Positions 9,599 through 17,372 of a stretch of 64,000 nucleotides of DNA are shown here, in pieces. Below the pieces are notes generated by a model. It was given only the letters and a program-made list of their open reading frames with translations, had not been told where the DNA came from and did not search any database. The position numbers were made by a program, and so were the translations under genes. Each line of letters begins with the position of its first letter. Position 1 is the first letter of the stretch. The DNA lies in contig NZ_JACHHN010000002.1 in assembly GCF_014202765.1 (NCBI RefSeq), positions 558,001 through 622,000 of the forward strand. Direction: 5' to 3'. The stretch comes from Silvimonas terrae. GTDB lineage: Bacteria > Pseudomonadota > Gammaproteobacteria > Burkholderiales > Chitinibacteraceae.

Positions 9599-10728
9599 CC
9601 ACGAATCGCTCTCATGCGTTGAATGACCAGCAAACCGACTGGCTGGACGAGTTGCTGGCGCAATTGCCCGCGTTGCTGGTCCCGGTAGCAGAATCCGCCC
9701 CGGCCGGACCAAGCATCCGCCATCAGCCGGCGTATGACGCCATCCGTGAAGCACGGCGCGAGGACGACGCAAATATCCCCACCGGCGTCTGGCAAAGCGA
9801 TCTGAAAACCGCAGACTGGTCTAGCGTGGAACAGCAAAGCAGCGCACTACTACTGCAAAGCAAAGACCTGATGCTGGCTGCCTGGCTGGGTGAAGCCTGG
9901 CTGCACCGCTTTGGCCTGGCCGGCCTTGCGGCTGCGCTGAGCCTGCTGGAACAATTCTCGCAAGCCTTCTGGGCCGATCTGCACCCGCAAGCCACAGACG
10001 GCGACGAATCCTGGCGCACCGGCCCGCTGGAGTGGATCATCCGCACCTACACAGAATTTTTGCTGGTGCGCCTGCCCCTGCCAGGACTGGGGGTCGATGG
10101 CGACGCCAGCCACCCAGCCCTCAACCAATACCAGCAGTGGTTACGCCAGGCCAGTATCACCAGCGACAACAAAGCCGTGCGCGCCGCCACGGAAACCGCC
10201 AACAACGCCCTCAAAGCCTTGCGCCAGAACCTGCAACAGCCCGGCACCGTACCGCCGGTCATTCACGCGCTGAATCATCTCGCTCACGCCCAAGCCACGC
10301 TGGGGCGCTGGCACGACATCTGTAACGCGCGAGCCGGCGAACACGCACCTTCTTTTGCGCCCCTTGAACGAGTCATGACCCAGCTCAACCAGGTGCTGCA
10401 TGATTTCCAGCAACTGCAGCCCGCACCCGAGTTGGCGCCCGAACCGCTCACACCCCCCACAGACCCGGAGCAAAGCGGGATGACAGAAGCCACCGCCCCC
10501 ACGCCAGACCTGCCACGCACCGGCGCCACCAGCCGTGAAGACGCGTACCGGCAACTCAAGACCATTGCCGATTACCTGGCCCGCACCGAGCCTCACAGCC
10601 CGGTGCCTTATCTGATTTACCGCGCTGTGGAGTGGGGCAACAAACCGCTGCCCGCACTGTTGTCGGAACTGATTTCCAGCGACGCAGAAGCCCGTCGGCT
10701 GTGGGTGCTTCTTGGCGTATTGCCATGA
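9595..10728 (+). CDS. tssA: TssA, T6SS baseplate/cap protein (ImpA N-terminal domain)
   Basis: From the ATG at 9595 (ATGA overlap with tssM) the protein has 377 residues. The N-terminal half carries the ImpA-type pattern with ESAPAGPSIRH and LLEQFSQAFWADLHPQ, followed by a Pro/Thr-rich linker at about residues 275-310 and a C-terminal segment SREDAYRQLKTIADYLARTEPHSPVPYLIYRAVEWG that is typical of TssA proteins with a short C-terminal domain. TssA helps prime assembly and polymerise the sheath. It is the last recognisable structural gene of this arm. Confidence 0.92.
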   Translation: MTTNRSHALNDQQTDWLDELLAQLPALLVPVAESAPAGPSIRHQPAYDAIREARREDDANIPTGVWQSDLKTADWSSVEQQSSALLLQSKDLMLAAWLGEAWLHRFGLAGLAAALSLLEQFSQAFWADLHPQATDGDESWRTGPLEWIIRTYTEFLLVRLPLPGLGVDGDASHPALNQYQQWLRQASITSDNKAVRAATETANNALKALRQNLQQPGTVPPVIHALNHLAHAQATLGRWHDICNARAGEHAPSFAPLERVMTQLNQVLHDFQQLQPAPELAPEPLTPPTDPEQSGMTEATAPTPDLPRTGATSREDAYRQLKTIADYLARTEPHSPVPYLIYRAVEWGNKPLPALLSELISSDAEARRLWVLLGVLP

Positions 10729-10844
10729 TTGAGGGCTGATTGGGGGCCAGGCATCAGACCTACCCACTCGATGCACCGCAGAGCAAACCCAGACCCTGAG
10801 TCCGGATCAAGGGCGGGGTCTACATTCCTTTCAAGTGAGCCCAA

Positions 10845-11603
10845 ATGGATGACTTTGATCCCTATGACCCCTTGGGTTTGGGTCTAACCAATGACGCCGC
10901 AGATGAAAAACCCACAGCATCAGGCCCATCGGAGAAACTGGGCGTCTCCACTTTTTGGGAACAACTGCACGCCCAGCAAGCGGGGAAGGTGAAGTCGGTG
11001 CAGGGCGTATCTTTAGAAGGACTATTGCTAAAGTCCTACGACGAACTTAAATCATTAAAAACGGATTTTCGCACGGGAAATGACGGGTCAGATGGCCGCC
11101 CCGCACGACCGGCAAGGCATTTAAGTCCGGGCGTGATTTACGTTCGTGCCATTCCGTTCTGGGGCGGAAGCGGCCACGCGCTCATCGGCTCACTGGAACC
11201 CGGCCCAGGGCACTCTGAAAGGGTCTATTTTGTGCCCTGGAAGAAATACGAGACGGTGCATGCCGACCGCAACTGGTTCGAAAACTCGAACTGCAATTAC
11301 TTCATGACCACCCCGCTATCTGGCTGCCGGTTTGTTTTGACGCACAACCAGGTCCTCCACGTTGCCGCCGACGCCAGCTACTCCCCGGAACCGCCCTATG
11401 GCACGGGCGACAGAACCAAAGCCGAGCACGCCGTAACAGGTGGGGCTCCATCCAGGAGACTGTCGCAGACCAGCAGTTCTGGCGGATTTCGCTACAAAAA
11501 AACGTCTGTGGTTTTTGGCATGAGAACCCCGACAGGGTGGGTTTACAAAGCATACCGACACGCTGAGGACGATTGGGTCATCTTCGACGAGCCTCCGCCG
11601 TAA
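10845..11603 (+). CDS. Putative T6SS effector with CNF1/BLF1-like LSGC deamidase signature
   Basis: A 252-aa protein with no signal peptide or membrane span, 117 bases after tssA. Residues 1-90 are polar and probably disordered or targeting. The C-terminal part contains TTPLSGCRFVLTHNQVLH (residues 155-172): Cys161 in an LSGC motif and His172 eleven residues later. The glutamine deamidases CNF1 and Burkholderia lethal factor 1 share exactly an LSGC catalytic Cys followed 12-15 residues on by the catalytic His. The identification as a deamidase is therefore an inference from a short motif plus T6SS context. No immunity gene is visible beside it, which would fit a eukaryotic target. It could also be an unrelated orphan. 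Confidence 0.55.
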   Translation: MDDFDPYDPLGLGLTNDAADEKPTASGPSEKLGVSTFWEQLHAQQAGKVKSVQGVSLEGLLLKSYDELKSLKTDFRTGNDGSDGRPARPARHLSPGVIYVRAIPFWGGSGHALIGSLEPGPGHSERVYFVPWKKYETVHADRNWFENSNCNYFMTTPLSGCRFVLTHNQVLHVAADASYSPEPPYGTGDRTKAEHAVTGGAPSRRLSQTSSSGGFRYKKTSVVFGMRTPTGWVYKAYRHAEDDWVIFDEPPP

Positions 11604-11644
11604 CCACAACCTGCAACTGCGCCGAATCTCAACAATGATGTTTG

Positions 11645-11667
11645 CACTATCGCCGCTGGCGATAGTG
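11645..11667. repeat. Perfect 10-bp inverted repeat at the left edge of the prophage remnant
   Basis: CACTATCGCC and its exact complement GGCGATAGTG are separated by three bases. The hairpin lies precisely where similarity to the intact prophage begins (next bases match 18330 onward), so it may mark a deletion junction. No T run follows, so it is not an obvious intrinsic terminator. Confidence 0.5.
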
Positions 11668-11760
11668 GCTGTGCCCGTTGCGCTGGAAACCGTGAAGGCC
11701 ACCCGCCACGACACCGTGGAACGCGAAGCCAACAACGAAGCCGCAGCAGAGGCGGAGCGA

Positions 11761-12429
11761 ATGGCGAAGGGACGTAAACCACGGGCGAGTGGGGCGCCTG
11801 CGTCCCCACAAGTCAGCAGGGCGAACAAAGCCGACATTCGGGCCATTCTCGGGGCGTCCGGCTCCGGTAAAACCACGTATGTCATGCAACAGCTACGCGA
11901 GGACAAACCTGATCGGCTGTTGATCTGGGATACCAAGGGGGAGTTTTCGCAGGAGGGCTACGCCGCGCCGGTTCGGTCCATCTCTGAACTGGTGGCCGCC
12001 GTGCGCAAATCGGAAAAGTGGAAACTGGCCCTGATTCCGTACGGCTCCCCGAACGAGCGCCGCAAACTGTTCGATATGTTCGCCGCGCTGGCCTTTGCGG
12101 CAGGGCGCTGCACCGTGGTGGCGGAGGAGATATCTGGCGTAGCGGTGGGCGGAAAAATCAACGCCCCCGGCTGGCAGGACATCATCAACCGGGGGCGTAC
12201 CTACGGGCTTACTGTTTATGCGCTGTCTCAAAGACCGGCGCTCATGGACAAGGAAACGCTGGGCAACGCATCCCTGATCCGCTGCGGCCGCCCGGCTTGG
12301 AAAGCAGACGCCAAGATTATGGCCGATTGTCTTTTTGTGGGGTCGGATGAACTGCTGTCTTTGCAGGATCTTGAATTTGTACAGAGACAGAAGGGGTTGA
12401 CGCTACGAGGGGTTGTGCACCCTGAATAA
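11761..12429 (+). CDS. Packaging ATPase (P9-like), copy 1
   Basis: A 222-aa P-loop ATPase with Walker A GASGSGKTT near residue 31 and Walker B CTVVAEE near residue 117, almost identical to the product at 18447-19118 up to MADCLF, after which the last 30 residues diverge. Genes of this kind next to a double jelly-roll capsid gene are the genome-packaging ATPases of PM2/PRD1-type viruses. In this copy the upstream ORF is fused in frame (open from 11635), because the stop that separates the two frames in the intact prophage is gone. I chose the ATG at 11761 by analogy with copy 2. The 3' end overlaps the minus-strand gene at 12317 by about 110 bases. Confidence 0.8.
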   Translation: MAKGRKPRASGAPASPQVSRANKADIRAILGASGSGKTTYVMQQLREDKPDRLLIWDTKGEFSQEGYAAPVRSISELVAAVRKSEKWKLALIPYGSPNERRKLFDMFAALAFAAGRCTVVAEEISGVAVGGKINAPGWQDIINRGRTYGLTVYALSQRPALMDKETLGNASLIRCGRPAWKADAKIMADCLFVGSDELLSLQDLEFVQRQKGLTLRGVVHPE

Positions 12430-13117
12430 TGGTCACAGTCTGCACCGGGGCGGAGGAAGGCGTATTTGATGGACTACCTTCCTTGTCACTTTTCTCTCCC
12501 GCAATGGCGGCAACAATTCCCCAAATGATTGCGCCAAAAAACAAAACAGCAGAGAAAACTAGCACGGCATAAGCAATTTTTTGCGTCCGAACGTGGGCGG
12601 GCTCGCCGACTTTAATGCGCTTCCACTCAAAATCAATAATTGCACGACCAACTGTCATTATCTCGGCATGCCAAATAGCAAGAGCTTCTTTGTCAGACCA
12701 AAGTTCAGTCTGCTGATAAACACGATCAAGCAACTGATTCAGGGCGACATGCTCAGGTCTGTCGTTTAATCTCAGACTCAGTTTCATAACACTAAGTGCG
12801 ATTTTATTGAGCGCAGCCATTTTATTGTCTGAGAATCGGGCTACGTGTGCTTCGTGCAGGGCACGGTTCGTATTTTGTTCTGCCTCGCTTAGGTCAGCAA
12901 ACTCTCGAGTGATTCTTTGCTCTTGTTCAAACAGAGTGCTAGTCATCGTAAACACGGCTGTTAGCTCTGCCAGTTCCGCCCGCAAGCCATCCACCCACGC
13001 CTGACGAAATTCCGAGATTTTTTGTTCTTTAGATACCGTAGAAACCAAGAGAGCCACGCCGCCGCCCGCAGCAGCAGTCATTGCCCCGGCAAATACATTC
13101 ATTACGTCGGCACTCAT
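12317..13117 (-). CDS. Cargo membrane protein with two spans and a coiled-coil region (unknown)
   Basis: A 266-aa protein: an N-terminal hydrophobic segment (residues 5-27, MNVFAGAMTAAAGGGVALLV), a long alpha-helical, probably coiled-coil part (about 30-180), a second span at about 190-212 (AVLVFSAVLFFGAIIWGIVA) and a Ser/Thr/Pro-rich tail. I do not recognise the family. It is on the strand opposite to the phage genes, is visibly less GC-rich than them, and follows the 13159-13830 gene by 41 bases, so the two form a small operon. It occupies the slot where the other prophage carries an FRG-domain gene. A role in superinfection exclusion or defence is inferred from position only. Confidence 0.75.
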   Translation of the reverse strand: MSADVMNVFAGAMTAAAGGGVALLVSTVSKEQKISEFRQAWVDGLRAELAELTAVFTMTSTLFEQEQRITREFADLSEAEQNTNRALHEAHVARFSDNKMAALNKIALSVMKLSLRLNDRPEHVALNQLLDRVYQQTELWSDKEALAIWHAEIMTVGRAIIDFEWKRIKVGEPAHVRTQKIAYAVLVFSAVLFFGAIIWGIVAAIAGEKSDKEGSPSNTPSSAPVQTVTIIQGAQPLVASTPSVSVQIQDPAKTAVHPTPQKDNRP

Positions 13118-13158
13118 AATCTTCCTCGGTTCATTTATATTGAGCTAGTGAAAACGTA

Positions 13159-13830
13159 TCAAAGGGAGTCGGCTGTATCGTCTAATATTTTCCGCAATAT
13201 CCGGGCAAATTCTTCAACCTTGTTTTCAAGGGTCTCTCGTTCTTGGCCGTTAAGCTGAATCCAAGCCCTGAATTGCTCCGCTCTTGTAACTCCCACTTCA
13301 TTGCGGACATAGCCTAAATATGAGTTCACCATACTGACGATTTGTTGATGCATATCCGAAAAATGCACCTCTACATCAGAATCAAAGTAGATGGCGATTT
13401 TTTGCCATTCTGATCTAAGTGTGGCAACTGCCTTCTCAACCTTTTCTTTGCTCGGTGCAACGTCCCCCGCCGTGCCATGCCTTAGCAGGGCATATAGCCC
13501 GTCACGTGCGACAAGCAATATGCAATAAGCTTGCGCTGCTGCGTCCACCCTCTTTTCCCGAACCTTTAGGTAGGCAGCAACCGCTCTCTGCGACCGGACG
13601 GAGATATTTCCCGTCAATTCGGCAAGGGCAACCGCATGCTGATTTCTCAGCTCGGCAAGCTCCCGTTCTTGCGCTGCTCTCAGCTTGCTTTCAAAGGTGG
13701 AGAAACGCTCTTTGATTTTTAAGTCATATTCCCGCGCAACAACGAATTTGACTATGCCCCAAACGATTAAACCAAAAGCAGCCACACCGCCGAATACCTG
13801 AAAAAGCAGCCCGATAATCTCCTGCGCCAT
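13159..13830 (-). CDS. Cargo membrane-anchored coiled-coil protein (unknown)
   Basis: A 223-aa protein with one N-terminal span (about residues 8-31, VFGGVAAFGLIVWGIVKFVV) and a helical cytoplasmic part rich in Glu, Arg and Ala (ESKLRAAQERELAELRNQHA) that looks like coiled coil. It is first in a two-gene minus-strand operon with the 12317-13117 gene. Both proteins share the plan of N-terminal anchor plus helical domain, so they may act together at the inner membrane. No enzyme motif is visible and I do not recognise the family. Its start lies about 20 bases from the conserved phage leader, so the cargo has been inserted very tightly. Confidence 0.75.
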   Translation of the reverse strand: MAQEIIGLLFQVFGGVAAFGLIVWGIVKFVVAREYDLKIKERFSTFESKLRAAQERELAELRNQHAVALAELTGNISVRSQRAVAAYLKVREKRVDAAAQAYCILLVARDGLYALLRHGTAGDVAPSKEKVEKAVATLRSEWQKIAIYFDSDVEVHFSDMHQQIVSMVNSYLGYVRNEVGVTRAEQFRAWIQLNGQERETLENKVEEFARILRKILDDTADSL

Positions 13831-13861
13831 GCCACGATCCTTTCATAATCAGACGAGCGGG

Positions 13862-14000
13862 AAGGGGCATATTAGACGGGTGACCGTTACCCCACCAACT
13901 CCTAGATGACGCCCCTTTGCGGTGCGTTACTTTTTTGCCGATTCTTCGGGCTTGCAAGTTGTGTCTCACACATCAACCAAGCCCAAGGGAGGGCAACTCT
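13862..14000 (+). promoter_or_regulatory. Conserved two-hairpin leader before the 31-aa membrane gene, copy 1
   Basis: The stretch is conserved between the two prophages even though the cargo before it is unrelated. It contains AAGGGGC (13862) pairing with GCCCCTT (13911), then GGGCTTG pairing with CAAGCCC, with a small TGTG/CACA pairing inside the second loop, and ends in a strong AAGGGAGGG ribosome site. Likely a late-gene promoter/leader; the role is inferred. Confidence 0.5.
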
Positions 14001-14001
14001 G

Positions 14002-14097
14002 ATGAATTCCTATTTGAAAACCGCACTGGTGGCCATTGTTGCCGTCGCCGTTGTGATGCGTGTTGATCCGCTCAAAAAGGTCGTGATCGGCGCTTAA
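14002..14097 (+). CDS. 31-aa one-span membrane protein, copy 1
   Basis: The product begins MNSYLKTALVAIVAVAVVMR and ends with a basic segment (DPLKKVVIGA), so it is a single membrane span with a short positive tail. It differs from the copy at 19974 by only two residues, while the DNA has several silent differences, which shows selection on the protein. It precedes the capsid gene in both prophages and probably is a virion membrane protein. It has a strong ribosome site (GGGAGGG). Confidence 0.8.
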   Translation: MNSYLKTALVAIVAVAVVMRVDPLKKVVIGA

Positions 14098-14149
14098 GCC
14101 GGCCCATTTTTTCCGACAACAACAAAGAACAACAAAGGATCAATCGCAC

Positions 14150-14202
14150 ATGGGCATGCGCACGACAAAGTGCAGCCAGTAGTCGACATCGAGACTGGAG
14201 AC
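14150..14202 (+). pseudogene. Deletion scar: capsid gene start joined to a piece of the last prophage gene
   Basis: ATGGGCATGC at 14150 matches the start of the capsid gene (20111). From about 14161 the sequence instead matches 47892-47930, the minus-strand gene near the right end; in that frame it reads SLDVDYWLHFVV against ALDIDYWLHFVV. About 5.5 kb of prophage was thus lost in a single step. Confidence 0.7.
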
Positions 14203-14238
14203 ATTTTCGCCTTATCATCGCACCATCTTAGTTCTTTT

Positions 14239-14266
14239 AGTTCGTATAATGTATATTGCGAATTCT
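14239..14266. repeat. dif-like XerCD site A, between the two PM2-like prophages
   Basis: Arm AGTTCGTATAA, centre TGTATA and arm TTGCGAATTCT. The first 19 bases are identical to the site at 48214-48241, while the outer XerD-side arm differs. This is the pattern expected of a hybrid attachment site made by Xer recombination between host dif and a phage attP. Confidence 0.75.
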
Positions 14267-14292
14267 AAAGGGCCTTTTTTGGCCCTTTTTTA
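14267..14292. terminator. Bidirectional intrinsic terminator next to dif-like site A
   Basis: AAAGGGCC and GGCCCTTT form an 8-bp stem around a six-T loop, with T runs on one side and A residues on the other. It ends the minus-strand repressor transcript and insulates the dif site. Confidence 0.7.
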
Positions 14293-14325
14293 TTGCCAGT
14301 TGTAAGGGCAGGGGATTGGTCTTTT

Positions 14326-14655
14326 TTAAGCGACTGCCCGCTCCCATCGAAAGCAAGTTTTCCTAATAAATTCCTCCACTTCCGGCCCGCCGACCATTTC
14401 ATAAATCTGCATCCATGCAAAGCGACTTGCATCGTTTTGTGCTCGCTCGACCATCATTGCAACGTAAATAGGATGTAATGGGACATTCAGTAATCTTGCA
14501 ACCATGGTGGATGCATGTTCACCCAAATTGATGTTGCGGTGACGGTACGCAGAAACAGTGTTCTTATTGATCTCCAAAGCCTTGGCAAGACGGTAGTCGC
14601 TATCTATGCAAAGCTTTGATTTAACTGCGGAAAGAAGGAACTCTGTTGTCATCAT
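14326..14655 (-). CDS. Cro/CI-like prophage repressor
   Basis: A 109-aa protein whose first 60 residues contain a helix-turn-helix pattern: DYRLAKALEINKNTVSAYRHRNINLGE. The C-terminal half (LHPIYVAMMVERAQND) resembles small regulators that are common in filamentous and other dif-using phages. It is transcribed away from the early genes, with a 170-base divergent region that contains a large inverted repeat. It is the best candidate for the lysogeny repressor. The start could be Met1 or Met2. Confidence 0.75.
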   Translation of the reverse strand: MMTTEFLLSAVKSKLCIDSDYRLAKALEINKNTVSAYRHRNINLGEHASTMVARLLNVPLHPIYVAMMVERAQNDASRFAWMQIYEMVGGPEVEEFIRKTCFRWERAVA

Positions 14656-14765
14656 AACCGCCTACTCCGTTCGCGATGTTATGTAGTAATACGACATTTA
14701 TCGTCTAAAAAAAGGCTGCTTGCAACAGCCCAAAGCTCTTATGCAGCCCAATGGTCTGAGACTAC

Positions 14766-14826
14766 ATTACGCCCCGTAACACCCCTACCTGACGGGTGTT
14801 TATACCTCTTACTTACGGGGCGTAAT
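14766..14826. promoter_or_regulatory. Perfect 14-bp inverted repeat ending at the first early gene start codon
   Basis: ATTACGCCCCGTAA (14766-14779) is the exact complement of TTACGGGGCGTAAT (14813-14826). Inside the loop CACCC and GGGTG form a second small stem. The right arm ends one base before the ATG at 14828 and contains the only GGGG that could serve as ribosome site, so pairing would hide it. It may be an operator, a translational switch or an origin structure; the sequence alone does not decide. Confidence 0.65.
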
Positions 14827-14827
14827 C

Positions 14828-15028
14828 ATGGCGCAAGATGCCGCATCAATAGCAATGAAGCGCAACACTCTGGAATGCCGAATTGATGAAACCCGCGTTC
14901 GTCTTTTGGTTGCAATTGAATTGCAATCCATAGTCGCAAAGCTTCAAAAACTCAATTCCAGCGAGGCAATGCGGATTGGGGACGAATTGCTTGATTTGGC
15001 CGATGTGTATTTGAAGGGGAACGAATAA
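14828..15028 (+). CDS. Small early phage protein, 66 aa (unknown)
   Basis: A helical, charged 66-aa protein (RIDETRVRLLVAIELQSIVA ... RIGDELLDLADVYLKGNE) with no recognised motif. It is the first plus-strand gene after the repressor and overlaps the next start (TAATG), so it is co-translated with the 124-aa protein and Rep. It could be a regulator or replication helper. The start is directly beside a large inverted repeat. Confidence 0.7.
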   Translation: MAQDAASIAMKRNTLECRIDETRVRLLVAIELQSIVAKLQKLNSSEAMRIGDELLDLADVYLKGNE

Positions 15029-15402
15029 TGCGCCCCGACGATATGCCCCTGGTCGAAACCTCGCGCCTTGCCGCTCTGGCTCTGGTGAACCACATCAACC
15101 AACCTCAAGACACCGGCCCACGCCGCGCCTTCGTGCAAATGGAAGTGCCGGGCGCCCTCAAGGCTGAGGACCGGGATTTTCTTGTTCGCTACGCCCACCA
15201 ACTGACCGAATACGGCGGCCAACTGGAACGGATGGCCCGTGGTGTGGACCTGCGCGGCATTGACGGCGTTACCCAGGCGGAACTGTTTGCAGTGGGCCGG
15301 GCCTGCGGCACGCTCCTGCACAAAATCGGCGTGCGCCTTGAACAAGACAAGGCCGCCCGCATGGTCGGCAAGCGCAACACCCAACTGAAACGCGCCGCAT
15401 GA
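15028..15402 (+). CDS. Early phage protein, 124 aa (unknown)
   Basis: Second gene of the early operon; its start overlaps the stop of the first and its stop overlaps the Rep start (ATGA). The protein is soluble and mainly helical (DFLVRYAHQLTEYGGQLERM, ELFAVGRACGTLLHKIGVRLE). I do not recognise the family. Tight translational coupling to rep suggests a role in replication or its control. Confidence 0.75.
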   Translation: MRPDDMPLVETSRLAALALVNHINQPQDTGPRRAFVQMEVPGALKAEDRDFLVRYAHQLTEYGGQLERMARGVDLRGIDGVTQAELFAVGRACGTLLHKIGVRLEQDKAARMVGKRNTQLKRAA

Positions 15403-17207
15403 CTCCCTATCACGAACAGGTGCGGGCGCGTCAGGACTGGCGCGAAAACGCGGACCTTGACCGCCTACTGTCCGGGCTCCCGCAATCGCTTAAATCCAGT
15501 CTCCGCCGTCACTGGAAACAACTACGCGGCGAGAGCCGCGACGGCACCGCACTGAGCGAAGCAAACACCTTTGTCCGCGAGTTTGCAGAGCAAATGAAGG
15601 CGCGTGGCCTGCCCATCGCAAGCGATGATTTCGACCTTGGCCAACTGGCAAAGCGTCAATCACAGCGACTGGCCGTCATGTACAAACACGGCGCCCCGGT
15701 GCTTGACGTTCTGGCTGAGGCAGGGCGCTTTGGCATCGACCTTTACCCGGCCAACATGGAAGAAGCGCGGGCGCTGGCCCTGCGCGTATGTGATGAAGCA
15801 TGGTGGCGTGGGCGCCTTAAACGCAAAGTGACGGCCACCGTTGAACACGCCCATATACGCCTGCGCGACGTGTCGCGGATGGCTGATGCGTACATCACCG
15901 ACGAAACCAACACCCTGATCCGGAAGCGCCGCGAACGCTCCGCCAAGGCGCTGGCACTGGCGGAAGCAACAAACGAAACCGGCTACACCGCCACGCTGGC
16001 GGAACTGGCCGCCAAGGGCATGGCCAACCGGTCAAACCGTCGCACTGAACTCATGGTGCGCGTGCGTGGCATGGAAGAAATCGCCAAGGATTTGGCGTGG
16101 TCCGGGGTATTCCTGACCATTACCGCGCCGTCCTCTTTCCATTCGGTCAAAAGCAACGGCAGGGCCAACCCGAAATACAGCGGCGCATCGCCACGTGACG
16201 CCCAGGCGCACCTGTGCGGCGTATGGGCGCGTACCCGTGCGCAATGGAAGAAAGGCAACGTTGCGCCGTTTGGTGTGCGCGTGGTCGAGCCGCACCACGA
16301 CGGCACGCCGCACTGGCACGTGCTGCTGTGGGCGCCGGCTGACCGCATCACGGAAGTGGTGGATGTGGTCCACGCTCAGGCGCTGACCGTGGATGGCGAC
16401 GAAAAGGGCGCGGACAAATACCGCTTCAAGGTCGAACACATCGACCCGAAAAAGGGTTCTGCCGTTGGCTACATCGCAAAGTACATCGCCAAGAACATCG
16501 ACGGCTTTCGCGTCGGTGATGATCTGGAATCCGGCCTGAGCGCAGAAGAGGGCGCGGCGCGGGTTTCCGCCTGGGCAACCTGCTGGCGTCTGCGTCAATT
16601 CCAGACCATTGGCCAACCCCCGGTCACCATCTGGCGCCAGTTGCGCCGCGTGCCGGTTGAGGATTCCGCCGACTCCCTGCTGATCAACGACATGCACCGG
16701 GCCGCCGACATTGGCGACTGGTCCGCTTTCTACAAGGCCCATGCCGCACTGCGTAAAGCCGGCGTGTTCAAGGTCGGGTTTGAAAACGCCAACGACGTGG
16801 ATAAATCCACGGGCGAGCACATCACGCCCCTGAACAAGTACGGCGAAGCCAAGCGCGTCATAGCCGCGGTTGTCGTGCGTGACGCTGCCGGCCAGATCAT
16901 CGAGCGCGTACAGACCCGCGTGCATGAATGGTCTGTGAAATGGGGCCGGGCCGATCTGGTTTCCAAGACGCTGGCCCGCATTGAGGCCGGGTTTTCGGGT
17001 TTGGGTTTTGAGCGCAGCGGCGAAGCCGCGAGCACTCGGACCCGTGTGAATAACTGTAACCGCTCACCAGAACTGGAACGGTTGCAGGGGGAAGTTGCGG
17101 CGGCTAACGCCGCTTGGGAGGCGTCTTTGCACATCGTGCAGGCGCATTACGAAAAAATAAGGGGAAAACATGAAAACACTGGAAGCCTTGCAACAGGCGA
17201 TTGCTGA
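15399..17207 (+). CDS. Rolling-circle replication initiator (superfamily I, phage GPA type)
   Basis: A 602-aa protein. The metal-binding HUH motif is HDGTPHWHVLLW (His305-Trp-His307), followed by the two-tyrosine motif YIAKYIAKN with Tyr358 and Tyr362. A two-Tyr motif is the mark of superfamily I initiators, as in phage P2 gpA, phiX174 A and PM2 P12. Such enzymes nick the double-stranded origin and stay bound to the 5' end. The N-terminal 190 residues are helical and charged; the C-terminal end has another helical region (LERLQGEVAAANAAWEA). It is the replication gene of the prophage and its strongest link to corticoviruses after the capsid. Confidence 0.88.
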   Translation: MTPYHEQVRARQDWRENADLDRLLSGLPQSLKSSLRRHWKQLRGESRDGTALSEANTFVREFAEQMKARGLPIASDDFDLGQLAKRQSQRLAVMYKHGAPVLDVLAEAGRFGIDLYPANMEEARALALRVCDEAWWRGRLKRKVTATVEHAHIRLRDVSRMADAYITDETNTLIRKRRERSAKALALAEATNETGYTATLAELAAKGMANRSNRRTELMVRVRGMEEIAKDLAWSGVFLTITAPSSFHSVKSNGRANPKYSGASPRDAQAHLCGVWARTRAQWKKGNVAPFGVRVVEPHHDGTPHWHVLLWAPADRITEVVDVVHAQALTVDGDEKGADKYRFKVEHIDPKKGSAVGYIAKYIAKNIDGFRVGDDLESGLSAEEGAARVSAWATCWRLRQFQTIGQPPVTIWRQLRRVPVEDSADSLLINDMHRAADIGDWSAFYKAHAALRKAGVFKVGFENANDVDKSTGEHITPLNKYGEAKRVIAAVVVRDAAGQIIERVQTRVHEWSVKWGRADLVSKTLARIEAGFSGLGFERSGEAASTRTRVNNCNRSPELERLQGEVAAANAAWEASLHIVQAHYEKIRGKHENTGSLATGDC

Positions 17208-17370
17208 CGTTGAGTCGGCCAACATGATCAACGCCAAGGACCGGGCCGCCGCCGCATTGCGCGCCGTGTACGCCGTAGGCGCCGATCTGGCCGCGCAAGT
17301 GGCCAACGTCAACACCCGCCTTGCCGTGCTGGAGCGTCGCGCCGGCATCCTGCAACACACTGAGGGCTGA
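17170..17370 (+). CDS. Small helical phage protein, 66 aa (unknown)
   Basis: The 66-aa product is almost entirely predicted helix with an Ala-rich heptad-like pattern (KDRAAAALRAVYAVGADLAA). It starts inside the end of rep (38-base overlap) with a good AGGGG ribosome site. The family is unknown to me. Its position between rep and a zinc-ribbon gene places it in the early operon. Confidence 0.65.
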   Translation: MKTLEALQQAIADVESANMINAKDRAAAALRAVYAVGADLAAQVANVNTRLAVLERRAGILQHTEG

Positions 17371-17372
17371 CC

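Larger units (their letters stand above)
11668..14266 (+). mobile_element. Remnant of a PM2-like (corticovirus-type) prophage
   Basis: From about 11668 the DNA matches the intact prophage at 18330-20130: end of a membrane-associated ORF, packaging ATPase, cargo slot, conserved leader, 31-aa membrane gene and the first codons of the capsid gene. At about 14160 it jumps to a piece matching 47892-47930 (the last prophage gene) and then ends at a dif-like site. The left end with repressor and rep is missing, and no dif-like site was found on the left. So this is an older copy with at least two deletions. Confidence 0.75.

Noticed and set aside
10729-11667. A left-hand dif-like site for the prophage remnant
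   Set aside because: I searched this stretch for the TGTATA centre with an arm and found none, so the left junction of the remnant seems deleted.
16032-16925. Minus-strand open frame of 297 codons inside rep
   Set aside because: Shadow of the Rep gene, whose HUH and two-Tyr motifs are on the plus strand.
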